Of a stretch of 64,000 bases of DNA, positions 33,871 through 43,859 are shown one piece after another (the first letter of the stretch is position 1; the number at the start of each line of letters is the position of its first letter). A program made the translations under genes and the position numbers. The DNA is from Atriophallophorus winterbourni. Taxonomy: Eukaryota > Platyhelminthes > Trematoda > Plagiorchiida > Microphallidae. Under the pieces are notes generated by a model, which saw only the letters and a list, made by a program, of their open reading frames with translations, was not told the DNA's origin and did not search any database. The stretch covers positions 1-64,000 of the forward strand of contig JACCGJ010013279.1 in the NCBI GenBank assembly GCA_013407085.1, in the 5' to 3' direction.

Positions 33871-35371
33871 TGATTCAATCAAACGCAACGCGTTAATTTC
33901 TATAAAGGATCGACATAAAATGCTTCTCAGATCCGGATGGGATTCATCCCCACCTGCTTAAAGAAACAGCATCTATCACAGATGCCCCGTTGACTATTAT
34001 GTTCCAAGTTCCATGGATTCCGATCGCTTGCCTAAAAGCTGGAAACAAGTTATCATCAATTCGATTTCCAATGGAGGGTATCTAGTTCACCAGTCAATCA
34101 TCTACCTGTTACATTAACATCGGTGGTTAGGAAGACTAAGAAATGGATAATGGCGAATGAGATAGAGTTTCATGCTACAATAGAGAAGCTTAAACGTGAA
34201 CACCATGGATTTATAGATCATGTGTCTCGAATCTTTTCATAGCGCGTGAGCACTGGTGCGAGCTAATCGATTCAGGTGGTTCAGTTGATGTGATTTTTAT
34301 TGACATTAGCAAAACGTTGGATTGCTTACCACATGGCCGTCTGATTGCGAACCCGGTAGCACTGAATATCGATGGCACTCTGCTTGAATGAATTAGAGAT
34401 TTTATGTTTGGGCAGACGAATCGAGTTTGGGTGAATAACGCTTTTTCTAAGCCTAGAGATGCTATCTTCGGTGTCCCACAGAGGTCCGTCCTCGGTCCTC
34501 TCCTGTTCAAGGCGTTTGTAAATGATTTACCATCCGTGCTTGTTATTTGCACTCGATCTTAAATAGTGACTTTCGATATCTACGTTGGAACAATGCGAGT
34601 GTCTACAGGAAGACATTAAAGAAATTTTAGCCTGTCTAAGTAGTCGTTCCTCCCGATAAACGACGAAGTCTTTCTTCACTTTGGATTTAATCGACTACAT
34701 CGATCATATTACATCAAAAGCAATATCATTCGACCCGTAGCCGATGAGAAAGACCTTGGAGTTATCATGTCCGACTCATTTAAAACCAAAACTGATATTG
34801 CAACGCAGATTAGAAATGCAAACTGCTTTCTGGTGTCAATTCATAGATCGTTTTCTGTTATAACAGCTGATGCGCTCAAAGTGTTATACGGCGCGTACAT
34901 CTGGCCCATCATTGAGTGGTTCTCGATATTAAATCGTTTTGCTTTGAAGAGCCTGGAACAAAACTCGACTTGTTCCCGCTCGAATATCGCCGAATCAGAT
35001 ATGATTTGCTGATGAAATGCCGATCTTGCTGGGAAAGTATGGTAATGAGCTGTCGAAGTATTTTACGCTCATTAAGAATGCTAATACGAGAGGTTCAGAA
35101 GCGGCTTGCTGCGAAATGCACATCATCCACCAGGATAGGGAGCATATGGAATGGCCTTCCTGGAACAGTCTTTGCTGCAACCGCGGAAGAGCAGTTCAAA
35201 GATGCACTTGACAAATGCTTGCCGGTTGTTTTGGATAGGCAATCCATCGCTAAGTGAAACCTGTTCATCCGAATGGCGATCATGCCAATGGCTGGGCTAT
35301 GTCAATGAACGAAATGTGACGCAGTTTACACTTGGCAACCCTCTGCCGTCTATACAGGAGTAGGAGAAGAA
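33870..35371 (+). pseudogene. Family C-like element, 5'-truncated sense copy (C3)
   Basis: RT blocks in broken frames: VIFIDISKTLDCLPHGRL (about 34290; usually SKAFD), FGVPQRSVLGPLLFKAFVNDL (about 34470), then a destroyed catalytic box. VADEKDLGVIMSDSFKTKTD follows at 34740, ALKVLYGAYIWPIIEW at 34870, and the C-terminus SSTRIGSIWNGLPGTVFAATAEEQFK at 35120-35200, with a stop at 35255. The 3' tail 'aggagtaggagaagaa' lies at 35358-35372. Confidence 0.78.
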
Positions 35372-35587
35372 TCATTTTACATATTTCGTGTACTCTTCTC
35401 TGAAGCCACTAATTATTTGAGTTTCGGTGCTCTATTGGCTACCCGGTGGTTTTGGTTTTTTATCCAATTCGAGAAAATCTTCGTCCTCGGTAATTAATTT
35501 CATCAAAGCATCCAAATCATCAGTTTCGTACTGAAATTGAACCGATATGAACTTTATTCAAAGTTCATAGTTTGGTAAATTAATTAC
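35372..35587. other. Unassigned spacer between LINE and SINE zones
   Basis: Nothing recognised. It marks the switch from LINE-filled to SINE-filled DNA. Confidence 0.4.
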
Positions 35588-35737
35588 CGGCAAGCTGGAG
35601 TCTCACTACCATCTCTATTTTATTTCTCATATCTGTTTCCGCCTGGGCAATCTGACAGTATCTTCGCCCACGTGCAGTCTCTGACTGTGTGGCACTTTGC
35701 CTGGATTAGGTTTGTGCTTTCATACATACATACATAA
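35588..35737 (+). repeat. CATA-tailed SINE, 5'-truncated
   Basis: Carries the 3' two thirds of the SINE: tctcactaccatctctattt, gcctgggcaatctgacagta, ccacgtgcagtctctgactg, then tttgcctggattaggtttgt and a CATA tail. Confidence 0.85.
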
Positions 35738-35739
35738 GC

Positions 35740-35930
35740 ATTCCGTACATGCTACCAATGTAATGCTGTCCCTTATGATGAGAATGATTATGTAGCCTAG
35801 GTGGAATTTTTATGGATTTCGATTGTATCTTGTGAGTCATCATCATCATGGACAGCATTACATCGGTATCAAGTACCAAGTGCTTAACTGCCATACAACG
35901 GTAGCATGCTAAACATTCTGAAAACATTGG
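35740..35930. repeat. GATGAT-tailed repeat, two partial copies in opposite orientation
   Basis: 35744-35785 (+) and 35832-35930 (-) share the block 'catgctacc...tgtaatgctgtcc' followed by a GATGAT-type tail. A third copy lies at 62581-62662 (+). Confidence 0.55.
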
Positions 35931-36420
35931 GAAGGGTGGGACCTTATAAGCTACAGAACCTAGAAGAATATGCACAGAGAGACTGAAATAAGGTGCCTAC
36001 ACCTCGAATCATAAAAACATTTAAGCAAGTGTTGCGAACGATTAGAGCGACATTACCATGGCAGCTTCCTTCTAACTTTCACTGGCATGCATCATTATAC
36101 GATTCCCTAGTAATTGCAATTGTTTTTGTTTGTTTGTTAATAACTTATACGTCAGCGGCAGAAAACTTCCAGTGATTAAGTGTTTATTGCTAAAAATGTA
36201 CCGAATGACTGGTCGACTTGAAATCACCAACAACATAGCCACGTGCTGTATTTTACCTCGCTAATATACCTGCTAAATTATTTACTTTTATGACTGTTGT
36301 TTTGCGATTTTTCAATACTAATGTGCTGCTCTCGCAACACAATTGATCTGCTTCTCTATAACAGTATTACTACCAAAGAGTTTACGGAAAGCAGCGTTGC
36401 GTATGCAACTCCCAACATGC

Positions 36421-36670
36421 TACGGAGACATCGTACAGTACTTCTGTGCTGTGCGGCTAACACCGTGCTAAATTGATTGGCCACCGGTGGTGAGCTGCAT
36501 GCTGAAACAGGCTGCAGTCTCACTACCATTTCTATTTCTATTTGCCCCCTCATATCCGTCTAGGCCTGGGCAACCTGACAGTATCTTAGCCCACGTGCAG
36601 TCTCTGACTGTACGGCACTTTGCCTGGATCAGGCTTGTGCTTTCATACAAACATACATACGGAGACATCG
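36421..36670 (+). repeat. CATA-tailed SINE, near full length with 13-bp target duplication
   Basis: TACGGAGACATCG occurs at 36421-36433 and again at 36658-36670. Between them lies the SINE, starting 'tacagtacttctgtgctgtg' and ending in a CATACAAACATACAT tail. The duplication fixes both ends and shows retroposition with the tail at the 3' end. Confidence 0.92.
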
Positions 36671-36775
36671 GCTGTCAAATAGTTGGGGACACTGAATCCG
36701 CTCATTGAGTAGTGCCCAGGTTCCTCACCCATAGATTAATGTAATACACATTGTCGCTTTGTAGACTCTATCTTT

Positions 36776-37023
36776 GAATGTATGTATATGTATGTCTGAA
36801 AGCACAAGTCTGATCCAATCAAAGTGCCGCACAGTCAGAAATTGCACTTGGGCTCAGATGCTGTCAGGTTGCCCAGGCCTAGACGGATACGAAAAAGAAA
36901 ATAGAAATAGAAATGGTAGTGAGGCTCCAGCTTGTTTCAGCGTGCAGCTCACTACCGTTGGCCAATCAATTTAGCATAGTGTTATCCGCACAGCAAAAGT
37001 ACTGCACGATTGCACATCCGTGC
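36776..37023 (-). repeat. CATA-tailed SINE, near full length
   Basis: Reverse-orientation copy from a TATG-rich tail to 'gattgcacatccgtgca' at the 5' end. Confidence 0.88.
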
Positions 37024-37239
37024 AATATTTGAGTAATAAAAATGGTCCTTTCTGACGCCCTAGTTGACCTAGATTGCTGAATACTACTAGAACCTGGCAA
37101 CCTGGATGACTATGGCGTAAAAATGACTACCACCACTACTTGATTGGAAAATCTACAAAGGGCTTGTTCGGTATGCATTTCTGTATGACCGAGAAACGTA
37201 TATCTTATGTAAAGAGCACATTTGCCATCTTCAATCACA

Positions 37240-37715
37240 TATGTAGTTGGCTTGCCGAAATACCTCCACGTGGTGCCAACTGGGTGGGCTCGGTTCTCCG
37301 AGCTCAGCGAAAGGTTCGGCGGTGGTGTCTGAGGGTGTGGTGGGTTTTCGCCTGGCAAGCGTTCACTCTATAAAAAGCCACAAAAATCCAATGATGACAT
37401 CACGACGCGGCGGATGTGACTCGCCGCTCCAAAAGTCACTGCCCTTGTCCTATCCAAGGACATTGTATGGTGCACAGGCAAAAACTGAAGTCACCAACCT
37501 ATCAACGGGGTTATCGGGCTCCAAACTGGAAATTCCCAGAAAAGGGCGTATGAACCGCTTCGTCGGTCACCGGCCACCGATAGGTGCGAACCTCTCTCGC
37601 TCCACTGCCTTGTGGGTAAAGGCTCGGGGTGGGACCCCCTAAACGAAATCTCCCCTACTTCGGTGTAGGCAACCGGGTAGTATCATGCCTACGTTCAACG
37701 ATGACGATGATGACA
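37240..37715 (+). repeat. GC-rich retroposon-like block ending in GATGAC units
   Basis: Clearly richer in G+C and CpG than its surroundings. It ends in 'aacgatgacgatgatgac', resembling the tail of the GATGAT repeat. A frame at 37247-37642 is open (SGSKLEIPRKGRMNRFVGHR). This looks like an RTE-associated untranslated or SINE-like unit, but identity is inferred only from general resemblance. Confidence 0.45.
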
Positions 37716-38209
37716 ACGCTTTGTACCCCCCCCTTCTCGCTTTGTACATCTCATTGTTTATGTTGAACGGCACCATATCTGTATCAGATTGTGCAAATAT
37801 AATAATAATAATCACATATTTAGCTGGTACCACTGCTACGCGATAGTTTATCTGTAATAAGCATTTCTTCAGTGATATTTTCATAGGTAAGCCAAGTTAT
37901 GCGATACAGTACCATCGATGTCCGAAACGGATTCTTTTAGCCCCGCTGTATCTAGGTTAGCATAAGCATTTAAAGTCACCAACAAATAACCTGCCCCAAG
38001 TCGGCTTAGTCCATCCAGGCTAGGATTCCCGCAATCAGATCTCGCGGTAGCTAGTTACGCTTGAGAATGCATTTAAACCGTGTTTAGTAGCAGTCTGGCT
38101 TTAAGTATCTAGGGGTACGCACTAAATTTTGTATGTTGTCAAAAGATGTGGCGAGGAACGTTTTAAGGCCCATGGTGGTGACAGCAACAAGGAATCTGTC
38201 GTGCTGCAT
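37716..38209. other. Unassigned spacer
   Basis: No gene or known repeat recognised. Confidence 0.4.
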
Positions 38210-38256
38210 GATGTGTGAAATCACAAGACCGATCCAGGCAAAGTGCCAGTGTTGAC
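38210..38256 (-). repeat. CATA-tailed SINE, 3' fragment
   Basis: Short match 'atccaggcaaagtgcc' with its tail-proximal hairpin. Confidence 0.6.
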
Positions 38257-38445
38257 TAATTTTTTCAGCAGGGCACTACCTGCATAGTTGAGCAATCGGT
38301 TAGTCAGGATCCAGTCCTAAATACGAAGACCGTTTGTGGCGAGTAAATCCAATATACGATATTTCTTGAGCCTAATGCACCCATGATATTTTATTGATCT
38401 CTAGATTGTGTTCCATGCACGAAATATCCGTATTGATAACGTAAA

Positions 38446-38545
38446 GGTAAGAAAGCACAAGCCTGATCCAGGCAAAGTGCCGCACAGTCAGAGACTGCAC
38501 GTGGGCTAGGATACTGTCAGGTTGCCCAGGCCTAGACAGATCTGA
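38446..38545 (-). repeat. CATA-tailed SINE, 5'-truncated
   Basis: 100-bp copy with very little divergence in 'cacaagcctgatccaggc' and 'gttgcccaggcctagacaga'. Confidence 0.85.
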
Positions 38546-38933
38546 TTAAGATTGAGTAGTATTTGATGCGCTTTTCTGGATATAATTTGTAATCTTGAGT
38601 TATTTGATGATCCAGTGTTTTTCTTGAAGAATTGTATAATGTTTTGAACTTCCCTGATTCATCTGTGTTCTTAAAGGGTCATTGGGTAGCATTTTTCTAA
38701 TAGCTACAACCAAAAAGAAAAGTTTTTCAAATGCGTATGCCGTTAATAAACAAGCTTTGTTGCTTATGTTTTAGACGTTGGTAAGTGAAAGCAATCTACT
38801 CTGGCGCTATTGTTCAATCTTTTTCGAACCCTTTTCCCACTACACACCCTCACTCTTCAGCATTCGATGTGTTTAGCGACTAACCGGAATCTAAATTTTC
38901 TTTTCTAACACCGTATATTTACATAAGTATTTG
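38546..38933. other. Unassigned AT-rich spacer
   Basis: Nothing recognised. Confidence 0.4.
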
Positions 38934-39130
38934 TGTGAAATCAGACGTCTGATCCAGGCAGTGCCTCACAGTACAAGACTGCACGTGGGCTAAGATATTG
39001 TCAGGTTACTTAAGCCTAAACTGATATAAGAAATGAAAATAGAAATGACATTAGGACACCAGCGTGTATCCGCATGCAGTTCATTACCGATGGCAAATCG
39101 ATTTAGCATGATGTTAACTGCACAGCACAA
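38934..39130 (-). repeat. CATA-tailed SINE, diverged
   Basis: Old copy with substitutions throughout, still matching to the 'gcacagcacaaatgct' region. Confidence 0.75.
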
Positions 39131-39182
39131 ATGCTATAACAAATCCATGAGATGTAGCGGTACCACATTGAAATAGGCATCG

Positions 39183-39388
39183 TTGTGCAATCATGCAGTA
39201 CTTCTGGATTCAGCAGGTAGCACCGTGCTAAGTTGATTTACCAACAATCCTGAACTGTATGCGAAAACATGCTGAAATCTCGGCCATTTTCCTTTTCATA
39301 TATATTTCTAGGACTTGGAACTTAACTGTATCTTAGCCCATGCGCTTCTTATTACGCGGTACTGCCTGAATTTAGACTTGTGATTTAC
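39183..39388 (+). repeat. CATA-tailed SINE, diverged
   Basis: Sense copy from 'ttgtgcaatcatgcagtact' to 'tagacttgtgattt', without a clear tail. Confidence 0.72.
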
Positions 39389-39477
39389 TCGAGCTTCTTT
39401 GGCAAACTATATGCTATTTCATCATCATCATCATCATCACCATAGTGTCAAGTAAAATGAAGCAGAAAAATAACATA

Positions 39478-39712
39478 TGGTATGAAAGCACAAGCCTGAT
39501 CCAGGCAAAATGTCACACAGCCACAGACTGGTCGTGGGCTAAAATACTGTCAGGTTGCCCAGGCCTAGACAGATATTGGGTGGAAAATAGAACAGGGAAT
39601 CGTAGTGAGACTCCAGCCTGTTTTAGCATGCAGCTCACTAACGCTGGTCAATCAATTTAGCACGGTGTTCGCTGCACAGCACAAAGTAGTGCAAGATTGC
39701 ACATCCGTGCCG
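39478..39712 (-). repeat. CATA-tailed SINE, near full length
   Basis: From 'tatgaaagcacaagcctgat' to 'gattgcacatccgtgcc'. Confidence 0.88.
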
Positions 39713-39984
39713 GAAAAACAGATGGGCAAACGCGTAAAAAAGAACGCGGACAAGCGGAATATGCAAAACAAATGCGCAAAAAGCAGCTTGCTTTGCAGAT
39801 TCATTTCATGTGATTTTGTTTTTTGGATTTTTCTTGTATCAAATCCAATACAATGATATAGATTCAAAAAATATTACAATAAACAACATTCGCACCATTG
39901 CTAAATATTACGCAAGGCTTCCAATCAACTTATCTGCCATCTTTGTAATGCATTTACGCTTTTCATATGCACAGTAACAGTATA

Positions 39985-40235
39985 TTGATCCAGCAGAAAC
40001 TGCACTAATTTTCGGTAATAAGGACATTGCGGCTGTAGACTGTTTTACCTACTTGAGTTGTTGTATTAATGATAGTGTTCAAATAACGAGCTTTCGGTCC
40101 AGGGTTTCAAAGCAACTATAGCATTCCGTAACTCAGGGGCATCTGTGGCATAAACGATGTTTGCCTTTGAATCTCAAGGACTGAGTCTATAGAGCAGCAG
40201 TTCCCGCAGTCTTATTACACAAATGAAAAAAACGG
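39985..40235 (+). pseudogene. RTE-like RT C-terminal fragment 1
   Basis: The plus strand reads AAVDCFTYLSCCINDSVQITS, then FRSRVSKQL, HLWHKRCLPLNLKD and VYRAAVPAVLL. This is the C-terminal RT region of RTE-type elements (typically VVDHFTYLGS...LRHLWRR...LKGRVYxAxVRxVLLYG). Stops occur. It is 5'-truncated and ends before the LRWLGHV motif. Confidence 0.65.
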
Positions 40236-40283
40236 CGTGTGTAAATGGCAAAAAATTTCAATCGGTCCCTTTTCATTGTTTCT

Positions 40284-40410
40284 CTCTCCCTTTCATGGCC
40301 TGTGCAACCTATAGTACCTTAGCCCACGTGCAGTCTATGATTGTGTGGCAATTTGTCTGAATCGGGCTCGTGCTTTCATACATACATACATACATACTCT
40401 CCCTTTCATG
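40284..40410 (+). repeat. CATA-tailed SINE, 5'-truncated, with 14-bp target duplication
   Basis: CTCTCCCTTTCATG at 40284-40297 and 40397-40410 flanks a 99-bp truncated SINE ending in CATACATACATACATA. It shows that short copies arise at insertion, as for LINE-type reverse transcription. Confidence 0.92.
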
Positions 40411-40460
40411 ATTTCCATCATGTTAGACATCGAACTACTCAAGAAGTTAACTTACAAGGG

Positions 40461-40543
40461 CCACTGAACCTGATCTTACTGTATTCACCTGATGTTGGCA
40501 AACAGACCGGTAGTGGTATGCAAGGGATGCGGATGTGAGCACC
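40461..40543 (+). repeat. Decayed hammerhead-bearing repeat
   Basis: This block aligns with the reverse complement of about 52232-52315 ('cactgaacctgatcttactg', then cacctgatg, ggcaaacag, ccggtagtgg, gatgtgagcacc). The ribozyme core is broken: CTGATGA has become CTGATGT, and the GAAA side of the core is deleted. Confidence 0.7.
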
Positions 40544-40554
40544 AAAATATATTT

Positions 40555-40790
40555 GAAGTTAACTTCTCGTTAGAAGGATAGCGAAGGAAACTACTTCAAT
40601 ATTTGCAGGATTGAGTGCCTTTGAAATGCACGTGATGTAAGTTTGTTTAAAAGGAAAGATCTATTCCGCTTCAGTAAAGGCAGTAGTGCTTTATGGAATC
40701 GAATGTTGGTTAGTTCTGCCAGAAGATTGTAGACTGCTAGAAGATTTCGCTAGGAAAGAATTGTTTACATTTGTTGGAGACCCGTTCTGA
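40555..40790 (+). pseudogene. RTE-like RT C-terminal fragment 2
   Basis: Reads GKIYSASVKAVVLYGIECWLVL and PEDCRLLEDFARKELFTFVGD, matching the 'LLYG-E-W-L..ED.R.L' block of RTE C-termini. It may be the same insertion as the fragment at 39985, split by the SINE at 40298, or a separate copy. Confidence 0.65.
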
Positions 40791-40799
40791 GGTCAGTTG

Positions 40800-41356
40800 T
40801 CGCTTATTTTACTTTTACTTTTGTTCGACTATATCCACCTGGAGGTTGAGTCGGCTTCAAAGAAGATTCTTGGGAATTTGGGTACAAAGCGGCGTCCCCA
40901 GCACCACTCGGCGTTTGTTCGAGTCAGCTTATCTAGCCTTTGCACAACCAAGTGCGACCTGCAAGGCAGCAGGGAGTTGTCCAGCAAAGATGTGGTCCTA
41001 GCAGACCTCTGTTTCCAGGTTTTTCCTCCAGGGTTTTCTTCCCGAATCCGTGTCCCGCGATCGGGTGTCCCACAGGCCGCGGAGGTTGCAAAATCAGGGT
41101 TTCCTTTCCCTTAGATGAAATGCCTCCCGGGCTACGAGCTCATCTGGCTCCCAAAGCAAGCTGGTTTTTCAGGTGCCCGTCACCCGCCCTCACCTACCCC
41201 CCTTCTCCTGTTGGTAGAAGCCAGTTCCGTCGGGTTCGGGGAGCCACTCGTGCAACCAGAAGCTGTCCTTGGTTGTCAGAGGCTATTTGAGACGCATGCC
41301 ATATGGGAGCATTTTATAAACAGTGGGAGCTTATCCCCACTGCCACCCCCGGCTAT
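40800..41356 (+). repeat. GC-rich block, unassigned
   Basis: A GC-rich segment with several overlapping open frames but no recognised protein. It follows the RTE C-terminal fragment and may be part of a composite insertion. Confidence 0.35.
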
Positions 41357-41788
41357 GACAACCTTTGGAGCCCAGTTGTCGCTTCTTATGAAGCAGCAGA
41401 TCAATTCTTCGGATAGCTTTCGATCTTATCTCTACTGGCTTAGACGTCTTGCGCATGAAACCCGAATGTATATATGAAATCGCAAGCCTGATCCTGGCAA
41501 AGTGAAGCACAACCATACCCGAAAGGGTATTAAGGTATAATTTGACAAAACTGGATGGATGGAAAAGAATGCATCATCTCTACTTACGCTTTTGTCCAGT
41601 AACGTTACGGGCAATAATAAAAGACAGTGTGTTAATGGACAAACATAGTTGTTTTTCTTGGTACTTCATGTCTATTATGCAATTAATTATATTGTTGAAC
41701 GGCATCATGTCTGTATCATTGTACATCCTTGCAGTCTGACTGTGCGGCACTTTGCCTGGATCAGGCTTGTGCGTTCATACCATACATC
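41357..41788. repeat. Segment duplicated across the assembly gap, copy 1
   Basis: Runs from 'gacaacctttggagccca' to the SINE fragment at 41729-41788 (+) and includes a SINE fragment at 41466-41515 (-). The same order recurs at 42157-42600. Confidence 0.85.
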
Positions 41789-41916
41789 CTTGCCACGGGT
41801 GCTTTTATACAATATACTGAATTACTCGGGATTTGGACTTAACCGCCTCTGATTGTTAAACTTATATTGCTTCCGTGCCTGACACAACAATTCTGTGACG
41901 TGGTACTATTGAACCC

Positions 41917-42136
41917 ATGATGCGTATACTCGTAGATGCTACAACACTTCTTTTCAATCAACAAACGCTAAGCAAACAATTTCAAATGCGCGTGATTGAA
42001 ATACTCAGTGAACGTTTCAACTCGCTAACAACGGTTGGACCGTTTCCCACACAATCTGCAGCAACCGATTTTATCACTTCCCAAATCGCGAATTTGATTA
42101 ACAACTTGGTCTGCAATCGTGCTTCTATCACCGTGC
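41917..42136 (+). CDS. Possible coding exon running into the gap
   Basis: From ATG 41917 a frame stays open for 73 codons up to the N run (MMRILVDATTLLFNQQTLSK...). Its composition is protein-like (amphipathic, no low complexity), and it differs from all repeats in the window. An in-frame TGA lies just upstream and no convincing 3' splice site precedes it, so it would be a first exon. I do not recognise the protein. Its downstream end is lost in the gap. Confidence 0.3.
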
Positions 42137-42156
42137 NNNNNNNNNNNNNNNNNNNN
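42137..42156. other. Assembly gap (20 N)
   Basis: Twenty undetermined bases. Sequence after it restarts with a copy of 41357 onward. Confidence 1.
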
Positions 42157-42600
42157 GACAACCTTTGGAGCCCATTTTGTCGCTCTTTAGGAAGCAGCGA
42201 TTAATTCTTCGGGGGGGATAGCTTTCCGCACTCTTTTTTTTTTTAACAAAAAACAAAAATTTCCCCCCTCTAACTGTCTTAGACGTCTTGCGCATGAAAC
42301 CCGAATGTATATATGAAATCGCTAGCCTGATCCTGGCAAGTGAAAGCAACAACATAACCCGAAAGGTATTAAGGTATAATTGACAAAACTGGATGATGGA
42401 AAAGATTCATCGTCTCTACTTACGCTTTTTGCCCTCAGTAACGTTACAGGTCAATATAAAAACAGTGTGTTCATGGGACAAACATGTTGTTTTTTCTTGG
42501 TACTTCAGGTCTATTATGCAATTAATTCATCTTGTTTTGAACGGCAATCTGTATGTATCATTGTACATCCCTTGCAGTCTCTGACTGTGGCGGCCAGCAA
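42157..42600. repeat. Segment duplicated across the gap, copy 2 (noisy)
   Basis: Same order as 41357-41788 but with many single-base insertions and deletions, often in homopolymers (a seven-G run near 42211, a long T run near 42235-42244). Contains SINE fragments at 42304-42350 (-) and 42568-42600 (+). Confidence 0.85.
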
Positions 42601-42687
42601 AATATAGGGTCTTATCATAACCAGATGTCTGGTCCTCAATGAAGTGTGTTCGCCCATCCATTCTTTGCATGTAATATAGATTGTAGG

Positions 42688-42784
42688 AATAAAATCACAA
42701 GCCCTGTTCCAGGCAGTGCGCGCAGTCAGAGAATGAAAGTGGGCTGATATAGTGTCAGGTTGCATACGCCTGGGCAGATATAAC
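42688..42784 (-). repeat. CATA-tailed SINE, diverged, 5'-truncated
   Basis: Matches 'tcacaagccctgttccaggc' to 'gcctgggcagatataac'. Confidence 0.75.
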
Positions 42785-42796
42785 AAGGGGATAATG

Positions 42797-42958
42797 ATAT
42801 GTATGTATGAGGTCACAAGCTTGAACCAAGGCAAAGTACCGCTCAGTCAAGGAGTGCACGTGGGCTAAGATATTGTCAGGCTGCCCAGGCCTAGAGAGAT
42901 AAAGGAAATAAAATAGCAATGGCAGTGGGACTCCAGCGTGTACTCGCATGCAGCTTCC
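42797..42958 (-). repeat. CATA-tailed SINE, ended by (AT)n
   Basis: Copy from 'tatgtatgaggtcacaagct' to 'cgcatgcagcttccgcag', where an AT microsatellite begins in mid-element. Confidence 0.82.
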
Positions 42959-42960
42959 GC

Positions 42961-42961
<1 letters not shown>

Positions 42962-43008
<47 letters not shown>
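42962..43008. repeat. (AT)n microsatellite
   Basis: About 23 AT units. Confidence 0.98.
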
Positions 43009-43009
<1 letters not shown>

Positions 43010-43010
<1 letters not shown>

Positions 43011-43317
43011 TGTTATTGAAACGGGATATAAGCGCCATGGCTTTTCGCTTCAGCGGTCTAATATTGAATAAGAACTTCTCTAAGATGCCTCGCAATGTGA
43101 ACTCATTTCGAGGTGTCGAATTACTAGTCGAGCTTTTTAAAATCTTTGTGATTCGAGTCATCACCTGAGAGCGCTTGGATATATCGCGGTAATATGTACA
43201 GAATATCATTGTCAGAAAAAGTTGTCCGATTTCTTCAAGCTTGTATGATCGTACTAAATTGGTCTACCATTAATGAGGAGCCGCATCCGGAATTCTGCTG
43301 CGATGATCTTATTCTGA
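43010..43317. other. Unassigned spacer
   Basis: No recognised gene or repeat. Confidence 0.4.
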
Positions 43318-43366
43318 TTGTCGTCTAGGCCCGGGTAACCTGGCAGTATCTCAGTTCATGCAAAGA
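43318..43366 (+). repeat. CATA-tailed SINE, internal fragment
   Basis: 'cgtctaggcccgggtaacct' and 'ggcagtatctcag' only. Confidence 0.55.
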
Positions 43367-43654
43367 CTGGATGTGCGCACACTTCCTGAGACCAGACATC
43401 TAGGTTATGGCATAAGAACCTATATTTTGCGGCCAACGCAGCTACAAAATTCAGGCATAGTGCGAAATCGCTCGCCCGTCTACGCCTTGATTAAATACAA
43501 AGTAGCTCGAAGAACACTTAGGTCTTTTGGCTGATCCTTTGATCGTAAAACATTAACTGTGAAGCAGTTGATTAAGATTGTGGTATCTTAACGTTTCAAC
43601 CATTACTGTGGGCCTTGTTGCCTAGCAGTTTGCATACGCTTCATTATAGTGTTT
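43367..43654. other. Unassigned spacer
   Basis: Nothing recognised. Confidence 0.4.
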
Positions 43655-43852
43655 GTGTACAAAATCACAAGCCTGGACCCAAGAAAAGTGTATGGTATGG
43701 TATGAAAGCGAAAGCCTGATCCAGGCAAAATGCCGCACAGTCAGAGACTGCTTGAGCTAATATTTTGTCAGGTTGCCCAGGTCTATACAGATGTAGGAAA
43801 AGTAAAATGAGATTCTAACGCGGTTCCGCATGTAGTTAAGTGCTGCTATCAA
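43655..43852 (-). repeat. CATA-tailed SINE copy preceded by a 35-bp fragment of a second
   Basis: Fragment 'aaaatcacaagcctggaccc' at 43660-43680, then a longer copy from 43692 ('tatgaaagcgaaagcctgat') to 'gttccgcatgtagtt'. Confidence 0.75.
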
Positions 43853-43859
43853 ATAATTG

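Noticed and set aside
36434..36657. tRNA-derived SINE head
   Set aside because: No convincing A box and B box pair at the right spacing, so the class of the head is left open.
40340..41356. Proline-rich protein genes on the plus strand
   Set aside because: Three overlapping frames are open only because of GC-rich composition; no conserved motif, and RTE fragments adjoin.
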